From: JAHFDS01 sp964593795
GTDB taxonomy: Bacteria > Myxococcota_A > Polyangia > JAHFDS01
DNA length: 64,000 nucleotides
Direction of reading: 5' to 3'
Assembly: GCA_964593795.1 (NCBI GenBank)
Contig: CAZQJC010000048.1
Location: 1-64,000 of the forward strand
Every line of letters begins with the position of its first letter. The stretch's first letter is position 1. Shown here in pieces: positions 16,271 to 24,062 of this stretch. The notes beneath the pieces are model-generated. The model saw only the letters and a list, made by a program, of their open reading frames with translations, ran no database searches and had not been told where the DNA came from. The translations under genes were made by a program, and so were the position numbers.

Positions 16271-17314
16271 TCAGGGAAGGCGTGGAGCTGCTGCGGCGGG
16301 CTCGACGGCGGTAGTTGCCACCGTCTCGTTCAGCGATTCGATCAGCTTCGTCAGGTGCTCCCGCATCGCGGGCTTCACCTGTTTGCGCACTGCATCCAAC
16401 CACGACAGGGCGACTCGGACCAGCCACGGGCGCCCGCTGCTCGCCGCCATCTCGCAAACGTCCTCGCAGTGCGCGGCAAGCGCATCGAGGACGCCCTTCA
16501 GCTTGAACTCCCCAGGCTCGATGGACGTCCCCTCGCTGATGAGCCGCTGAAACCGACCGGGAGAAAACGGGCTGTCAACGTCCTCATCGAGGTTCCGCGC
16601 CGCGAAGATCAGACTGTCCGTGGCGTCGAATCGGGCTAAGTCTGGATTGCTGTGCCAGCGCTCGATGTACGGACCCACGGCCGCCTCACCTTCTCGAGAG
16701 AACAGGCACGCGACATCGAGCTGCAGTTGGACCCAGCGACGCCATCCCTTCGGGGCGAGGGCGGCCCCGCGGAATACCTCCAGCTTCCCGACCGGAGCCA
16801 CAGAGAACAGGAAGGCGCTCGCCACCACCGGTAGACACAGGCCCACTACCGGCACTTCGGGCGCGTCTAGCGGCCCATCTATCAGCTCCTCGAGCCGTTT
16901 CGTGGCCATGTCGACGACCGCCTTGGCGGTGCAGGCGCATGGAAGGCCCCACTCCGCTCCACGGGTCTCCAGGCGATCGACCAGCCTCCTACTAAGGGGA
17001 TGAACGCCGGCCAGATCTTGATGCTCAAGAACGCGAAGGATCGCCGTGGTTCGAGCGTCTCTCGTGGTGCCAGGAGGGCTGGACGTTTGGGATCCCCGTA
17101 GCACGAGCTCGATGATGGCGAGGTCTCGAAACTTGCGGCGCCTCGACTTCGCCGCGGGAGCCGACGCCGTCCCGCCGAACTTGGCGATCAGCTTCTCCCT
17201 GTACTTCATGACCTCGCTGCCAAGGTGCGCATCGGCGCGCAGCGCTTCCCGTAGCCGCTCGGCAAGGCTGCCCGGTCCTGCTTCCCAGCGGTCTTCGGCT
17301 CGATGGGCGGGCAT
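16271..17314 (-). CDS. Hypothetical protein
   Basis: 347 residues from ATG 17314; a TTG further upstream would run into an inverted repeat and is rejected. Globular and helical, with no recognised domain; a basic SRRRKFRDLAIIELVLRG segment near residue 70 and a hydrophobic stretch (VVGLCLPVVASAFLFSVAPV) around residue 165 that could be membrane-associated. Divergent from the large lipoprotein gene at 17407, sharing an operator-like inverted repeat. Confidence 0.6.
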   Translation of the reverse strand: MPAHRAEDRWEAGPGSLAERLREALRADAHLGSEVMKYREKLIAKFGGTASAPAAKSRRRKFRDLAIIELVLRGSQTSSPPGTTRDARTTAILRVLEHQDLAGVHPLSRRLVDRLETRGAEWGLPCACTAKAVVDMATKRLEELIDGPLDAPEVPVVGLCLPVVASAFLFSVAPVGKLEVFRGAALAPKGWRRWVQLQLDVACLFSREGEAAVGPYIERWHSNPDLARFDATDSLIFAARNLDEDVDSPFSPGRFQRLISEGTSIEPGEFKLKGVLDALAAHCEDVCEMAASSGRPWLVRVALSWLDAVRKQVKPAMREHLTKLIESLNETVATTAVEPAAAAPRLP

Positions 17315-17319
17315 GTGGC

Positions 17320-17342
17320 GATCTTGGATCGTTCTCAAGATC
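17320..17342. promoter_or_regulatory. Inverted repeat in the divergent 17.3-kb promoter region
   Basis: GATCTTG, nine bases, CAAGATC: perfect 7-bp arms located six bases upstream of ATG 17314 and 65 bases upstream of ATG 17407. Candidate operator controlling both divergent genes. Confidence 0.55.
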
Positions 17343-17406
17343 GTTGCGTGAAAACCCGACAGTCATCGCCTTTCGGGGCACCTTCCGCTCAGGCAGGCTC
17401 GAAAGC

Positions 17407-19047
17407 ATGGGCAAAAATGCCATGTGGAACCGTTCGACGGGGAGCACCGTCGGCCGCGCCGGGAGTCCGGCGATCAACCTCATCAAGGTCAAGGAGGTCA
17501 CGGCCAGCGCCGTCCGCACCCTTGCCCTCGCTGCCGTGGTGGCCCTCTCGGCCATCGCGGTCGGCTGCGGCGGAGACACGAACTACGTCCTGCCGTCGAA
17601 CGGCGCGATCGCGGGGAACGCCGGCAACACGGGCAAGGCCCCGATCAAGAAGACGTCCATCCTGTACGCGGGCACGGGCGACTTCACGAACTGCGCCCTC
17701 CTCGGTCTCGTGACCGGCGTCAACGTCCTCCCGCCCGGGGAGCTCGTGACCGCGGCGGGTGATCAGCTCGCGGTGCGCGCGCCGATCGGCGAGATCTTCA
17801 CGATCACGGTCAGCCGCTACGTGTATAGGACGAGCGGCAAGTACCTCGTGGACCAGACGGCCGACGTCGTCATCTCGCCCAACGGCACGATCCCCACGGT
17901 CGCGTGGGCGTGCACCGACGGCCAGCTGCAGGCCGGGGATCCTTCCGTGTCGGCCGGCGGCTGCGGGATCTGCACGGATCCGGGCGCCTGCCCCGCGGCC
18001 GAGCCCGCCAACTGCGACCCCGCGGGCAACGCGGGCGCGTCGGGTTCTACGGGCGCCGCCGGCATGACCGGCAACCCCGACCCGAGCGGTCCGACTGATC
18101 CGACCGACCCGGGCAACGGCACCTCGGGCGGTAACAACGGCGGCAGCAACAATCCCCCTGCGCCGGTGTGTCTTCCGGTGCCGGTTAGCGTGCAGACCTT
18201 CTTCAGCATGGGTAGCCCGTGCGCCACGGCGACTGCCAACGGGACTCCCAATCCTCCCGTCATTCGCATCGGGGGGACGCAGGCTGAAGACTCCTGCGGC
18301 GCGCTGGTCCTCTTCGCTCCGGGCGATCTGCCGAACGGCTCGCTCCTCTACATCGACATCAGGACCGACGGTTCGGGCTACATCACCTTCCGACAGTCCG
18401 GTGGCATCACCCAGCGGCGCGCGATCGATCCGGGCGTCGTCGGGATGATCGTCCAGCTCAGCGCCCCCCCGGGCTCCCCGACCGTGCTCGAGATCGGTCT
18501 CGGCGGGCTCCCGGAGGGAGCGACGGTCAGCATCGGAACCAGCGCCGCGACCATCGACGTCTGTCCGCCGACGACGAAGTACACCCCGAACTCGACCGAC
18601 AACAACAGCGAGACGGCGACCGACATCACCGTCCTGCACCGCGAGTTCCGCAACCGCGCGCTCGGCCTCCTGCTCAAGGTCGACGTGAACCTCGCCACGT
18701 ACCAGAGTGGCATCACCTGCGTGCCCGATCACTCGCCGTGGTGGGTCGCCGGGATCACTGGTGAGCTCGACGCTGAGCGCACCGTCGGCAACCGGACCAT
18801 CGTCGCGAAGCTCGCCGACGGCCGCGCGGTCTTCTTCACGCGCGGCACCACCTGGTCGAACCGGCAGATGTGCGCCGCGGTGGCGAGCAACCGCGCCTGC
18901 GTGACGAGGTGTTCGCCCACGTTGCGCACGATGGGCGCGGCGGCCGCCGGCGCGTTCGCGTCGTTCCTGGCCGCCTCGCGGGTCGCGGCGGTCTGGGCCG
19001 CGGCCGAGCTCGAGCCCGTGATGGTGACCGCCGCGGCCGCGTTGTAG
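17407..19047 (+). CDS. Large secreted/lipoprotein with Gly-Pro-Thr linker
   Basis: 546 residues from ATG 17407. A long basic N-terminal region precedes a hydrophobic signal (LALAAVVALSAIAVGC), making a lipoprotein likely. The mature part has two beta-rich, Cys-containing regions joined by a low-complexity linker of Gly, Ser, Thr, Pro, Asp and Asn (about residues 208-255). The C terminus ends in an Ala-rich hydrophobic stretch (AAAAGAFASFLAASRVAAVW) that could anchor it. No family recognised. A terminator-like hairpin follows at once. Probably a cell-surface cargo protein. Confidence 0.7.
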   Translation: MGKNAMWNRSTGSTVGRAGSPAINLIKVKEVTASAVRTLALAAVVALSAIAVGCGGDTNYVLPSNGAIAGNAGNTGKAPIKKTSILYAGTGDFTNCALLGLVTGVNVLPPGELVTAAGDQLAVRAPIGEIFTITVSRYVYRTSGKYLVDQTADVVISPNGTIPTVAWACTDGQLQAGDPSVSAGGCGICTDPGACPAAEPANCDPAGNAGASGSTGAAGMTGNPDPSGPTDPTDPGNGTSGGNNGGSNNPPAPVCLPVPVSVQTFFSMGSPCATATANGTPNPPVIRIGGTQAEDSCGALVLFAPGDLPNGSLLYIDIRTDGSGYITFRQSGGITQRRAIDPGVVGMIVQLSAPPGSPTVLEIGLGGLPEGATVSIGTSAATIDVCPPTTKYTPNSTDNNSETATDITVLHREFRNRALGLLLKVDVNLATYQSGITCVPDHSPWWVAGITGELDAERTVGNRTIVAKLADGRAVFFTRGTTWSNRQMCAAVASNRACVTRCSPTLRTMGAAAAGAFASFLAASRVAAVWAAAELEPVMVTAAAAL

Positions 19048-19079
19048 AGGGCTCAACATACCGCCAGGGGGGCGCAGGG

Positions 19080-19113
19080 GGCTCGGCCGGCAACGGTCGG
19101 GCCCTTTGTGTTT
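19080..19113 (+). terminator. Rho-independent terminator after the large lipoprotein gene
   Basis: A 9-bp stem (19080-19088 with 19095-19103, two G-U pairs) with a 6-base loop is followed by CTTTGTGTTT. It lies 33 bases after the stop at 19047 and separates the gene from the convergent packaging operon. Confidence 0.7.
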
Positions 19114-19129
19114 CCCAGGCCGGGCGACG

Positions 19130-19834
19130 TCAGGCTGGGTGCCGCTGCCCGCTGCTCCGCGCCCGCACCGCCCGCTGCGCCGCCGCCAGCTTCGCCGCGC
19201 ACGCCATGCACCGCACGCCGTCCGAGCCCGGCGCCGGGCACCCGATGCACATCCCCGCCGCGGCTCGCTGAGCGCGCACGGCTGCCACACGAGCGACGTC
19301 GGCGGCCGCGCAGGTCGCGCACGTGGTCCGCTCGGGTCGCGATGGCTGGCCGCACCGGCAGAGCCCCGCGGCGCGCTTCTGGCGGCGCCAGGCTGCGCGC
19401 TGCTCCGCGCACACCGGGCAGAGCCTCCGGCCCGGCACGGGCGCGCGATTCTCGCACGAGGTGCAGATGGGCGCGGGCGTGGCGCTCGAGGTGGTCGGCA
19501 CAGGCGCCGGCGGCACGAGGCGCGGCTCGGGCTCCTCGAAGCGTGCGCACCGCAGGCACAGCCGCTTGCCCCGCACTGGCGGCTGACGGCGGCACCGGTT
19601 GCACAGCGGCCCCGCCGGGCGCGTGAGCTCGATCGGCACGGGCCAGTGGTCGTCACCCTCGTGGATCGCCGGCTGGGCTTCGCGCGGCAGGCGTCGCGGC
19701 CCCTCGGTGCGGGCGGACAGGCGGCGGCGCAGGAGCTCGAGCCGCTCCTCGGCGCAATCCGCGCACACGTCGCGATCCGGCTGGGCCGGGGAGTCGTGGC
19801 AGCGGGCGCAGGTGGGGGCGTCGCCCGGTGACAT
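19130..19834 (-). CDS. Protein with five tandem CxxC...CxxC zinc knuckles
   Basis: 234 residues; ATG 19834 overlaps the ssb stop (TGATG). Five zinc-binding units are spread along the chain: CARC...CADC, CNRC...CLRC, CTSC...CPVC, CRCG...CATC and CIGC...CMAC. Each has two CxxC-type pairs spaced by 11-14 residues. Linkers are Arg/Ala-rich and probably helical. Short zinc-ribbon arrays of this kind occur in phage proteins of unknown role and usually bind nucleic acid or protein. It is the last gene of the operon containing terminase and ssb, suggesting a DNA-processing role. Confidence 0.7.
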   Translation of the reverse strand: MSPGDAPTCARCHDSPAQPDRDVCADCAEERLELLRRRLSARTEGPRRLPREAQPAIHEGDDHWPVPIELTRPAGPLCNRCRRQPPVRGKRLCLRCARFEEPEPRLVPPAPVPTTSSATPAPICTSCENRAPVPGRRLCPVCAEQRAAWRRQKRAAGLCRCGQPSRPERTTCATCAAADVARVAAVRAQRAAAGMCIGCPAPGSDGVRCMACAAKLAAAQRAVRARSSGQRHPA

Positions 19835-20262
19835 CAGAAGGGGATGTCGTCGTCGCCCTGGCTCGGCGCCGGCGCGCGCGAGCCGGCAGGGGTGGGCCTC
19901 GAGGTGCCGCGGTCGCGGCGCTCCTCGCCGTCGACGCGGACGCGGTGCTTGCCACCCTGTCCCTCGTCCCCTCGCTCCCCCGCCCCGAGGGGCCGGACGT
20001 CCTGGGCGACGAGCTGCAGCGTCCACTTCCCGTCGCCGCCGTCCTTCGGCTTCTGCATGCGCAAGTCGCCGGACACCTCGATCGGGTCGCCCTCGCGCAT
20101 CTGCAGCACGCGCTCGGCGACACCCTCCCAGGCGCGGAGGTCGAAGTAGGAGCCGGCCTTCACGCTGAAGAACGCGAGCAGCTTGCCGCTGCCGTCGTAC
20201 TTCTTCACGCGCCCGATGGTGCCGGTCATGGTGAAGGTTGCGGGGCTCTGTCGATCGTTCAT
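19834..20262 (-). CDS. ssb: Single-stranded DNA-binding protein
   Basis: 142 residues. N-terminal OB-fold with SSB-like strands (FTMTGTIGRVKKYDGSGKLL, GSYFDLRAWEGVAERV, GDPIEVSGDLRMQK), a disordered Gly/Arg-rich linker, and an acidic hydrophobic tip (DDDIPF) typical of bacterial SSBs that recruit partner proteins. Lies between terminase and the zinc-knuckle gene on the minus strand. Confidence 0.88.
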   Translation of the reverse strand: MNDRQSPATFTMTGTIGRVKKYDGSGKLLAFFSVKAGSYFDLRAWEGVAERVLQMREGDPIEVSGDLRMQKPKDGGDGKWTLQLVAQDVRPLGAGERGDEGQGGKHRVRVDGEERRDRGTSRPTPAGSRAPAPSQGDDDIPF

Positions 20263-20291
20263 GGCCTTGTCCTCTCTGCGACGGTCGCAGC

Positions 20292-21770
20292 TCAGTCGTC
20301 CTCGTCGTCATCGTCCGGGTCCGGGTCGTACTCGGACCGCTCGCCGTCGCGGCCGCGCGGCGTATCGGCCGACACGATGTCGGTCTCCACGTCGGCGGGC
20401 TCGTAGACGATCTCGTCCATCAGCGCCGTGCACGCCCACACCATCGCGTCGATGCGGTCCGGCGACTTCCCGCGCCCCGGGATCCACGACGTCATCTGGC
20501 TCTCGAGATCCTCGAGGCCCGTGTGTCGCGTCTCCGGGTCCCTCGCAGGGTCCCCGACGAGGAAGGCGCGACGCTGTTCCCACAACATCGAGACCGGCTC
20601 GGCGCGGGTCTGCTTGCCACGCGAGGCGTACACGAGGCGCACCGGTACCGACGGGTCAGCCTCGCGAAGGACGTGCCGAACGAGCTCGCCGCCGTTGTTC
20701 GCCTCGGCCACGATCTCGTCCGCGCGGAACTCGTGGTAGGCGGCGATTGCACGTCGGGCCCACGAGCCAGGCAGATCCCGAACGCTGCGGTCGGCGAGCA
20801 CGAAGAGTCGCGAGCTCGCCACCGGGCGAGCGTTCTCGCCCACGAGCTCTCGGTGACGGCCGACCACGACGATTCCCGTCTCGGCGCTCTCGCTGCCGGC
20901 GGACACCGAAGGATCGACGCCGACCACGACTCGATCGAGCCCGCCGAGGCCACCATCGACGGCCTGCTCGAGGCTTCGCAGGCGCGAAGCTTCGATCATC
21001 GCCCACGTCCACAACGCGCCCTCAGCGTCGCCGAGGATCTCGGCGTGGAGCTCCTGCCGACCCAGGCGTGTCCCTTCGTAGCGACGCTTCATCCGCTCGA
21101 CGAAGGCGGGCGCCAGGTTGGCGACGTTGTCGTACGTGCTCCAGCGGCGCAGGACCGTCCCGGGGTCGGCGATGATCTCCTGCAGGAGCTTCAGCGGGCG
21201 CGGCGTCGACGTGATGACCAGCTTCGGATCGTTGCCCTCACGCAGAATCATTTCGACGTTCATCCACGCTTCCTCGAGCTTCTCCCACGCGGCGAACTCG
21301 TCGCAGAGGACGAGGTCCGCGCCGGGTCCGCGGAGCTGGTCCGGCGCCTCGGCACTGCACAAGAGCGCCTCCGATCCGTTGCTCCAGGTGAGCAACCGCT
21401 TGCTCGGCTCGTACAGCGGCCGATCCCACGGGGGGCTCGTGGTCAGGATGCCGCTCGGCCCGCGCACGATCGTGTCGCGCGTGTCGGCCGAGGTTCGCCC
21501 GACGATGACGATGCGCCTGGCCTGCTGCCTCTTCACGCGCCGCTGCACGAGCCGCGACCCCGCGAAGTTCTTGCCGCCGCCGCGGCCCGCGAGGAGCACG
21601 AGCGTCTGGTAGACGTCCGGCTCCATCTGCTCGGGCCGCAACATGAGTTCGTCGGTGTACGGGAGCGCCTCGAGCTGGGCGTCGGTGAGGGCCCGAAAGC
21701 GGGCCACGCCGAAGCGCTCCGCGTACCGCCGCATTGCGCGGCGCATCAGGTCTGGATCGTGACCGGTCAC
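20292..21770 (-). CDS. terL: Phage terminase large subunit
   Basis: 492 residues. ATPase domain: Walker A-like LAGRGGGKN (residues 60-68), Walker B LVLCDEF (D157-E158) and the coupling motif VITSTPRPL. C-terminal RNase H-like nuclease: VVVGVDPSV (first catalytic Asp), the EANNGG block and DRIDAMVWA with the last catalytic Asp. It packages DNA by ATP-driven translocation and cleaves it. All catalytic signatures appear intact. The C terminus is a run of Asp/Glu residues. It lies in a minus-strand operon but no portal or capsid gene is adjacent, which is abnormal for a complete prophage. Confidence 0.93.
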   Translation of the reverse strand: MTGHDPDLMRRAMRRYAERFGVARFRALTDAQLEALPYTDELMLRPEQMEPDVYQTLVLLAGRGGGKNFAGSRLVQRRVKRQQARRIVIVGRTSADTRDTIVRGPSGILTTSPPWDRPLYEPSKRLLTWSNGSEALLCSAEAPDQLRGPGADLVLCDEFAAWEKLEEAWMNVEMILREGNDPKLVITSTPRPLKLLQEIIADPGTVLRRWSTYDNVANLAPAFVERMKRRYEGTRLGRQELHAEILGDAEGALWTWAMIEASRLRSLEQAVDGGLGGLDRVVVGVDPSVSAGSESAETGIVVVGRHRELVGENARPVASSRLFVLADRSVRDLPGSWARRAIAAYHEFRADEIVAEANNGGELVRHVLREADPSVPVRLVYASRGKQTRAEPVSMLWEQRRAFLVGDPARDPETRHTGLEDLESQMTSWIPGRGKSPDRIDAMVWACTALMDEIVYEPADVETDIVSADTPRGRDGERSEYDPDPDDDDEDD

Positions 21771-21797
21771 GTGGGCCCTCAGTCCGCCGCTGGGCGG

Positions 21798-22334
21798 CTA
21801 CGCCTTCGGGCCGGCCGCGGGCGCGCGCTTGGCCGCCTTCGGCTTCTTGACCTCGAGGGCGGGCTCGACCGAGGGCTCCTCGGGGATCGGGTCCGCCTCG
21901 GCCGGCGCAGGCGCGGGGGCCGCCGGCGCCGAGGCCTGGATCAGCGCGGTGAGCTGGCGGACCTGCTCCTCGAGCGCGGCGATGCGATCGGGCTCGACCG
22001 CGGTCTCGTCCTCCTCGGGGACGAGCGGACGGCCCTTGGCGTCGGTCTCGAAGAACGTGAACACCGCTGCCGATCCGGGCTCGCCGGGGGCCGCGGGCTC
22101 GTTCGTCACCGGATCGTGCTCCTGGCGGTACCACTCCATTTGCGCCTTGAGCTCCGCGTCGGCACCGGGCACGCCGGGGTACGTCCCACCGGCGCGGAAG
22201 TGGTAGTCGATGCCCTTGAAGTCGAAGCCCACCGACGTGCGGCGACAGCCGCGGCGGGCGTCGGCCTCGACCATCTTCGAGCCGAAGTACTTGGTGGTGG
22301 AGGGAGTGGGCTCGTGGCTCGTTTCGATGCTCAT
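21798..22334 (-). CDS. Hypothetical phage-operon protein
   Basis: 178 residues. The N-terminal half has aromatic and Gly-rich strands (VGFDFKGIDYHFRAGGTYPG); the C-terminal half is a short coiled coil (RIAALEEQVRQLTALIQ) followed by a Pro/Ala/Glu-rich and then Lys-rich tail. The arrangement recalls small phage head- or tail-completion proteins, but no family is recognised. Upstream neighbour of terL in the same operon. Confidence 0.65.
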   Translation of the reverse strand: MSIETSHEPTPSTTKYFGSKMVEADARRGCRRTSVGFDFKGIDYHFRAGGTYPGVPGADAELKAQMEWYRQEHDPVTNEPAAPGEPGSAAVFTFFETDAKGRPLVPEEDETAVEPDRIAALEEQVRQLTALIQASAPAAPAPAPAEADPIPEEPSVEPALEVKKPKAAKRAPAAGPKA

Positions 22335-22384
22335 TGTGGAATCTCCTTCGGGTGGCGGGTGGTCGTGGCAGTGATCGGCGCGGA

Positions 22385-22774
22385 CTACGCCGGGACGGCC
22401 GGCCAGCAGCGGTTGGCGGCGCGGGCACGCAGCGCCCGGCGGAGGGCGTACATGTCGCTGCCCTTCGCGATCTTCGGCAGCTTCTCTGCCTCGCCCTCGA
22501 GCACGGCGAGCTGGAAGCCGGTGCTGGCCTCGGCGCGGCGGAACGCGTTGGGGCCGTGAGCGCCTCGGGTGGCCGACTCGACGGCATCGACCGCGCGACT
22601 GAGGCGATCGACGACGTCGTCATGATCGCGGCGATGGCGGGCGTTCGGATCGCCGACGACGCGGGACATCCCCGCCTCCGTATCGGCGTCCTCGGCCTTC
22701 GTCACCGGCGACCGGTTGATCGCGCGGAGGACGAGTCGCAGGTTGTTGATTCGGGTCTGGTGCGCACGGGTCAT
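22385..22774 (-). CDS. Hypothetical phage-operon protein
   Basis: 129 residues, highly charged and helical. The N terminus is basic (MTRAHQTRINNLRLVLRAIN) with a NNLRL core and the middle is His/Asp-rich (ARHRRDHDDVVDRLSRAVD). No domain recognised. Lies between the XkdF-like and coiled-coil genes of the packaging operon. Confidence 0.55.
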   Translation of the reverse strand: MTRAHQTRINNLRLVLRAINRSPVTKAEDADTEAGMSRVVGDPNARHRRDHDDVVDRLSRAVDAVESATRGAHGPNAFRRAEASTGFQLAVLEGEAEKLPKIAKGSDMYALRRALRARAANRCWPAVPA

Positions 22775-22787
22775 GGGTCTGTCTCCT

Positions 22788-23207
22788 TCAGGGGTTGCCG
22801 AGTCCGAGGCCAGCGGCCGCGAGGCCTTCGAGCTCGCCCGCCTTGATGCGTTGCCAGAGGTCGCGATCGAGGACCCTCCAGGACTGCAGCCACGCGCCCT
22901 CGGGCACGAGCACGTCGCGGACGCGGAACTCGCACGGCACGATCCAGTTCTCGAGCAGCCGGGCGCGATCGTCCGCGGACGGCGCGCGCGCGCTCCAGAC
23001 GGACTCCATCCAGAACTCGCATGCGTCGCGGATCTCGTCGGCGCTGATCTGCTCGTCGGGCGCCATGACGATGCCGGTGACGACGTGCTCGTCGGCGCCC
23101 GACTCGTCCTTGACCACGCGGCATCCGGTCACGAGCCGGTACGCACGACCGCGGAGGGTGGGGTGCCGCGTCGCCAGCAACCGCCGCGCGAACCACGACG
23201 CCGTCAC
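22788..23207 (-). CDS. XkdF-like putative phage serine protease/scaffold protein
   Basis: 139 residues from GTG 23207, which overlaps the previous stop. The order of motifs matches the XkdF family: VVTGIVMAPDEQISADEI, a central EFWMES helix, WIVPCEFRVRDVLVPEGAWL, and LWQRIKAGELEGLAAAGLGLG near the C terminus. XkdF proteins normally sit by portal and capsid genes and are thought to act in head maturation. The region between the family's start motif and the C-terminal motif is compact. Its presence without capsid genes is a sign of loss or satellite lifestyle. Confidence 0.75.
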   Translation of the reverse strand: MTASWFARRLLATRHPTLRGRAYRLVTGCRVVKDESGADEHVVTGIVMAPDEQISADEIRDACEFWMESVWSARAPSADDRARLLENWIVPCEFRVRDVLVPEGAWLQSWRVLDRDLWQRIKAGELEGLAAAGLGLGNP

Positions 23208-23743
23208 CGGTCCCTCTTGCTGCGGCCGGACTGGACGAACGCGTAGCCGAGTCGCCGCAGGGCCCCACGCATCGCGCCGAGAGTGACGCGCACGCCGGTC
23301 CGCGCCTGATAGGCGCTCACCAGCTTCCCGGGGTTCATCGCGCACGGCCCGGCGACGAGGTCGCGCACGACGGCCAGGTCGACGACATCCACCGCCTCGA
23401 GGGCGGGCGCCTCGGTGGGCTCTGGCGTCGTCATCGCCTCCGTGATCTGCGCGGGCTCGCTGCAGCGTCGGCAGCGCCACTTCCGACGCGGCCCGAGGTT
23501 CGGCCCACCGCCGCACGTCCTGCACGGCACCTCGCGGACGGGGGTCTTCGGCTTCACCGCGCGCAAGCGCACGCCCTTGTCGCCGACCTCCTCGGCCAGC
23601 GTCATCACGGCGCGCGTCTCGATGTCGTCCGCGATCAGCCGCTCGATCTCGGCCGTCAGCTCCTCGAGCGCCGCGCGCACCTCCGCACGACCCTCGTCGT
23701 CGAGGATCAGCGGCGTGGCATGGGAGCGCTCGGCAGTCTCCAT
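23204..23743 (-). CDS. Zinc-ribbon hypothetical protein
   Basis: 179 residues. Helical N-terminal half, then one zinc ribbon at about residues 73-95 (CRTCGGGPN ... WRCRRC), and a C-terminal winged-helix-like part (LVSAYQARTGVRVTLGAMRG then LRRLGY). Its stop overlaps the start of the XkdF-like gene. A DNA-binding role in the packaging operon is inferred. Confidence 0.65.
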   Translation of the reverse strand: METAERSHATPLILDDEGRAEVRAALEELTAEIERLIADDIETRAVMTLAEEVGDKGVRLRAVKPKTPVREVPCRTCGGGPNLGPRRKWRCRRCSEPAQITEAMTTPEPTEAPALEAVDVVDLAVVRDLVAGPCAMNPGKLVSAYQARTGVRVTLGAMRGALRRLGYAFVQSGRSKRDR

Positions 23744-23746
23744 GCC

Positions 23747-23935
23747 TTACGCGCCCTGTGCGCCGCGCAGGATGCGGGCTTCCTCGCGGCGGATGAGGAC
23801 GCGGAGATACTCGGAGGCCGAAAGGCTCGCCCTCGAGGCGCCCTCGCGCTCCAACGCCACGAGCCGGCGGAGCCGCTCGCGATCATCGGGAGCGAGCCGC
23901 AGGCAGAAGAACGGGCGGCTGGTGCGCTTGGGCAT
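23747..23935 (-). CDS. Small RHH-like protein at the head of the packaging operon
   Basis: 62 residues from ATG 23935. It reads as a short beta strand plus two helices (FFCLRLAPDDRERLRRLVAL, then SASEYLRVLIRREEA), the pattern of ribbon-helix-helix proteins. Its stop lies three bases before the next start. An autoregulator of the operon, divergent from the giant Asp-box gene, is likely. Confidence 0.6.
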   Translation of the reverse strand: MPKRTSRPFFCLRLAPDDRERLRRLVALEREGASRASLSASEYLRVLIRREEARILRGAQGA

Positions 23936-24062
23936 GCCCGAAGGCTGCCGACGCTGATTGAGGCGCGGCCTGTCGCCTCGCTGCATTCCACGATGGGGCA
24001 TTCCAGCGGACGGCCACGAGCGATACAGGCCGCGACTCAAACGCGGTGGGCAGCGTGGGGCA

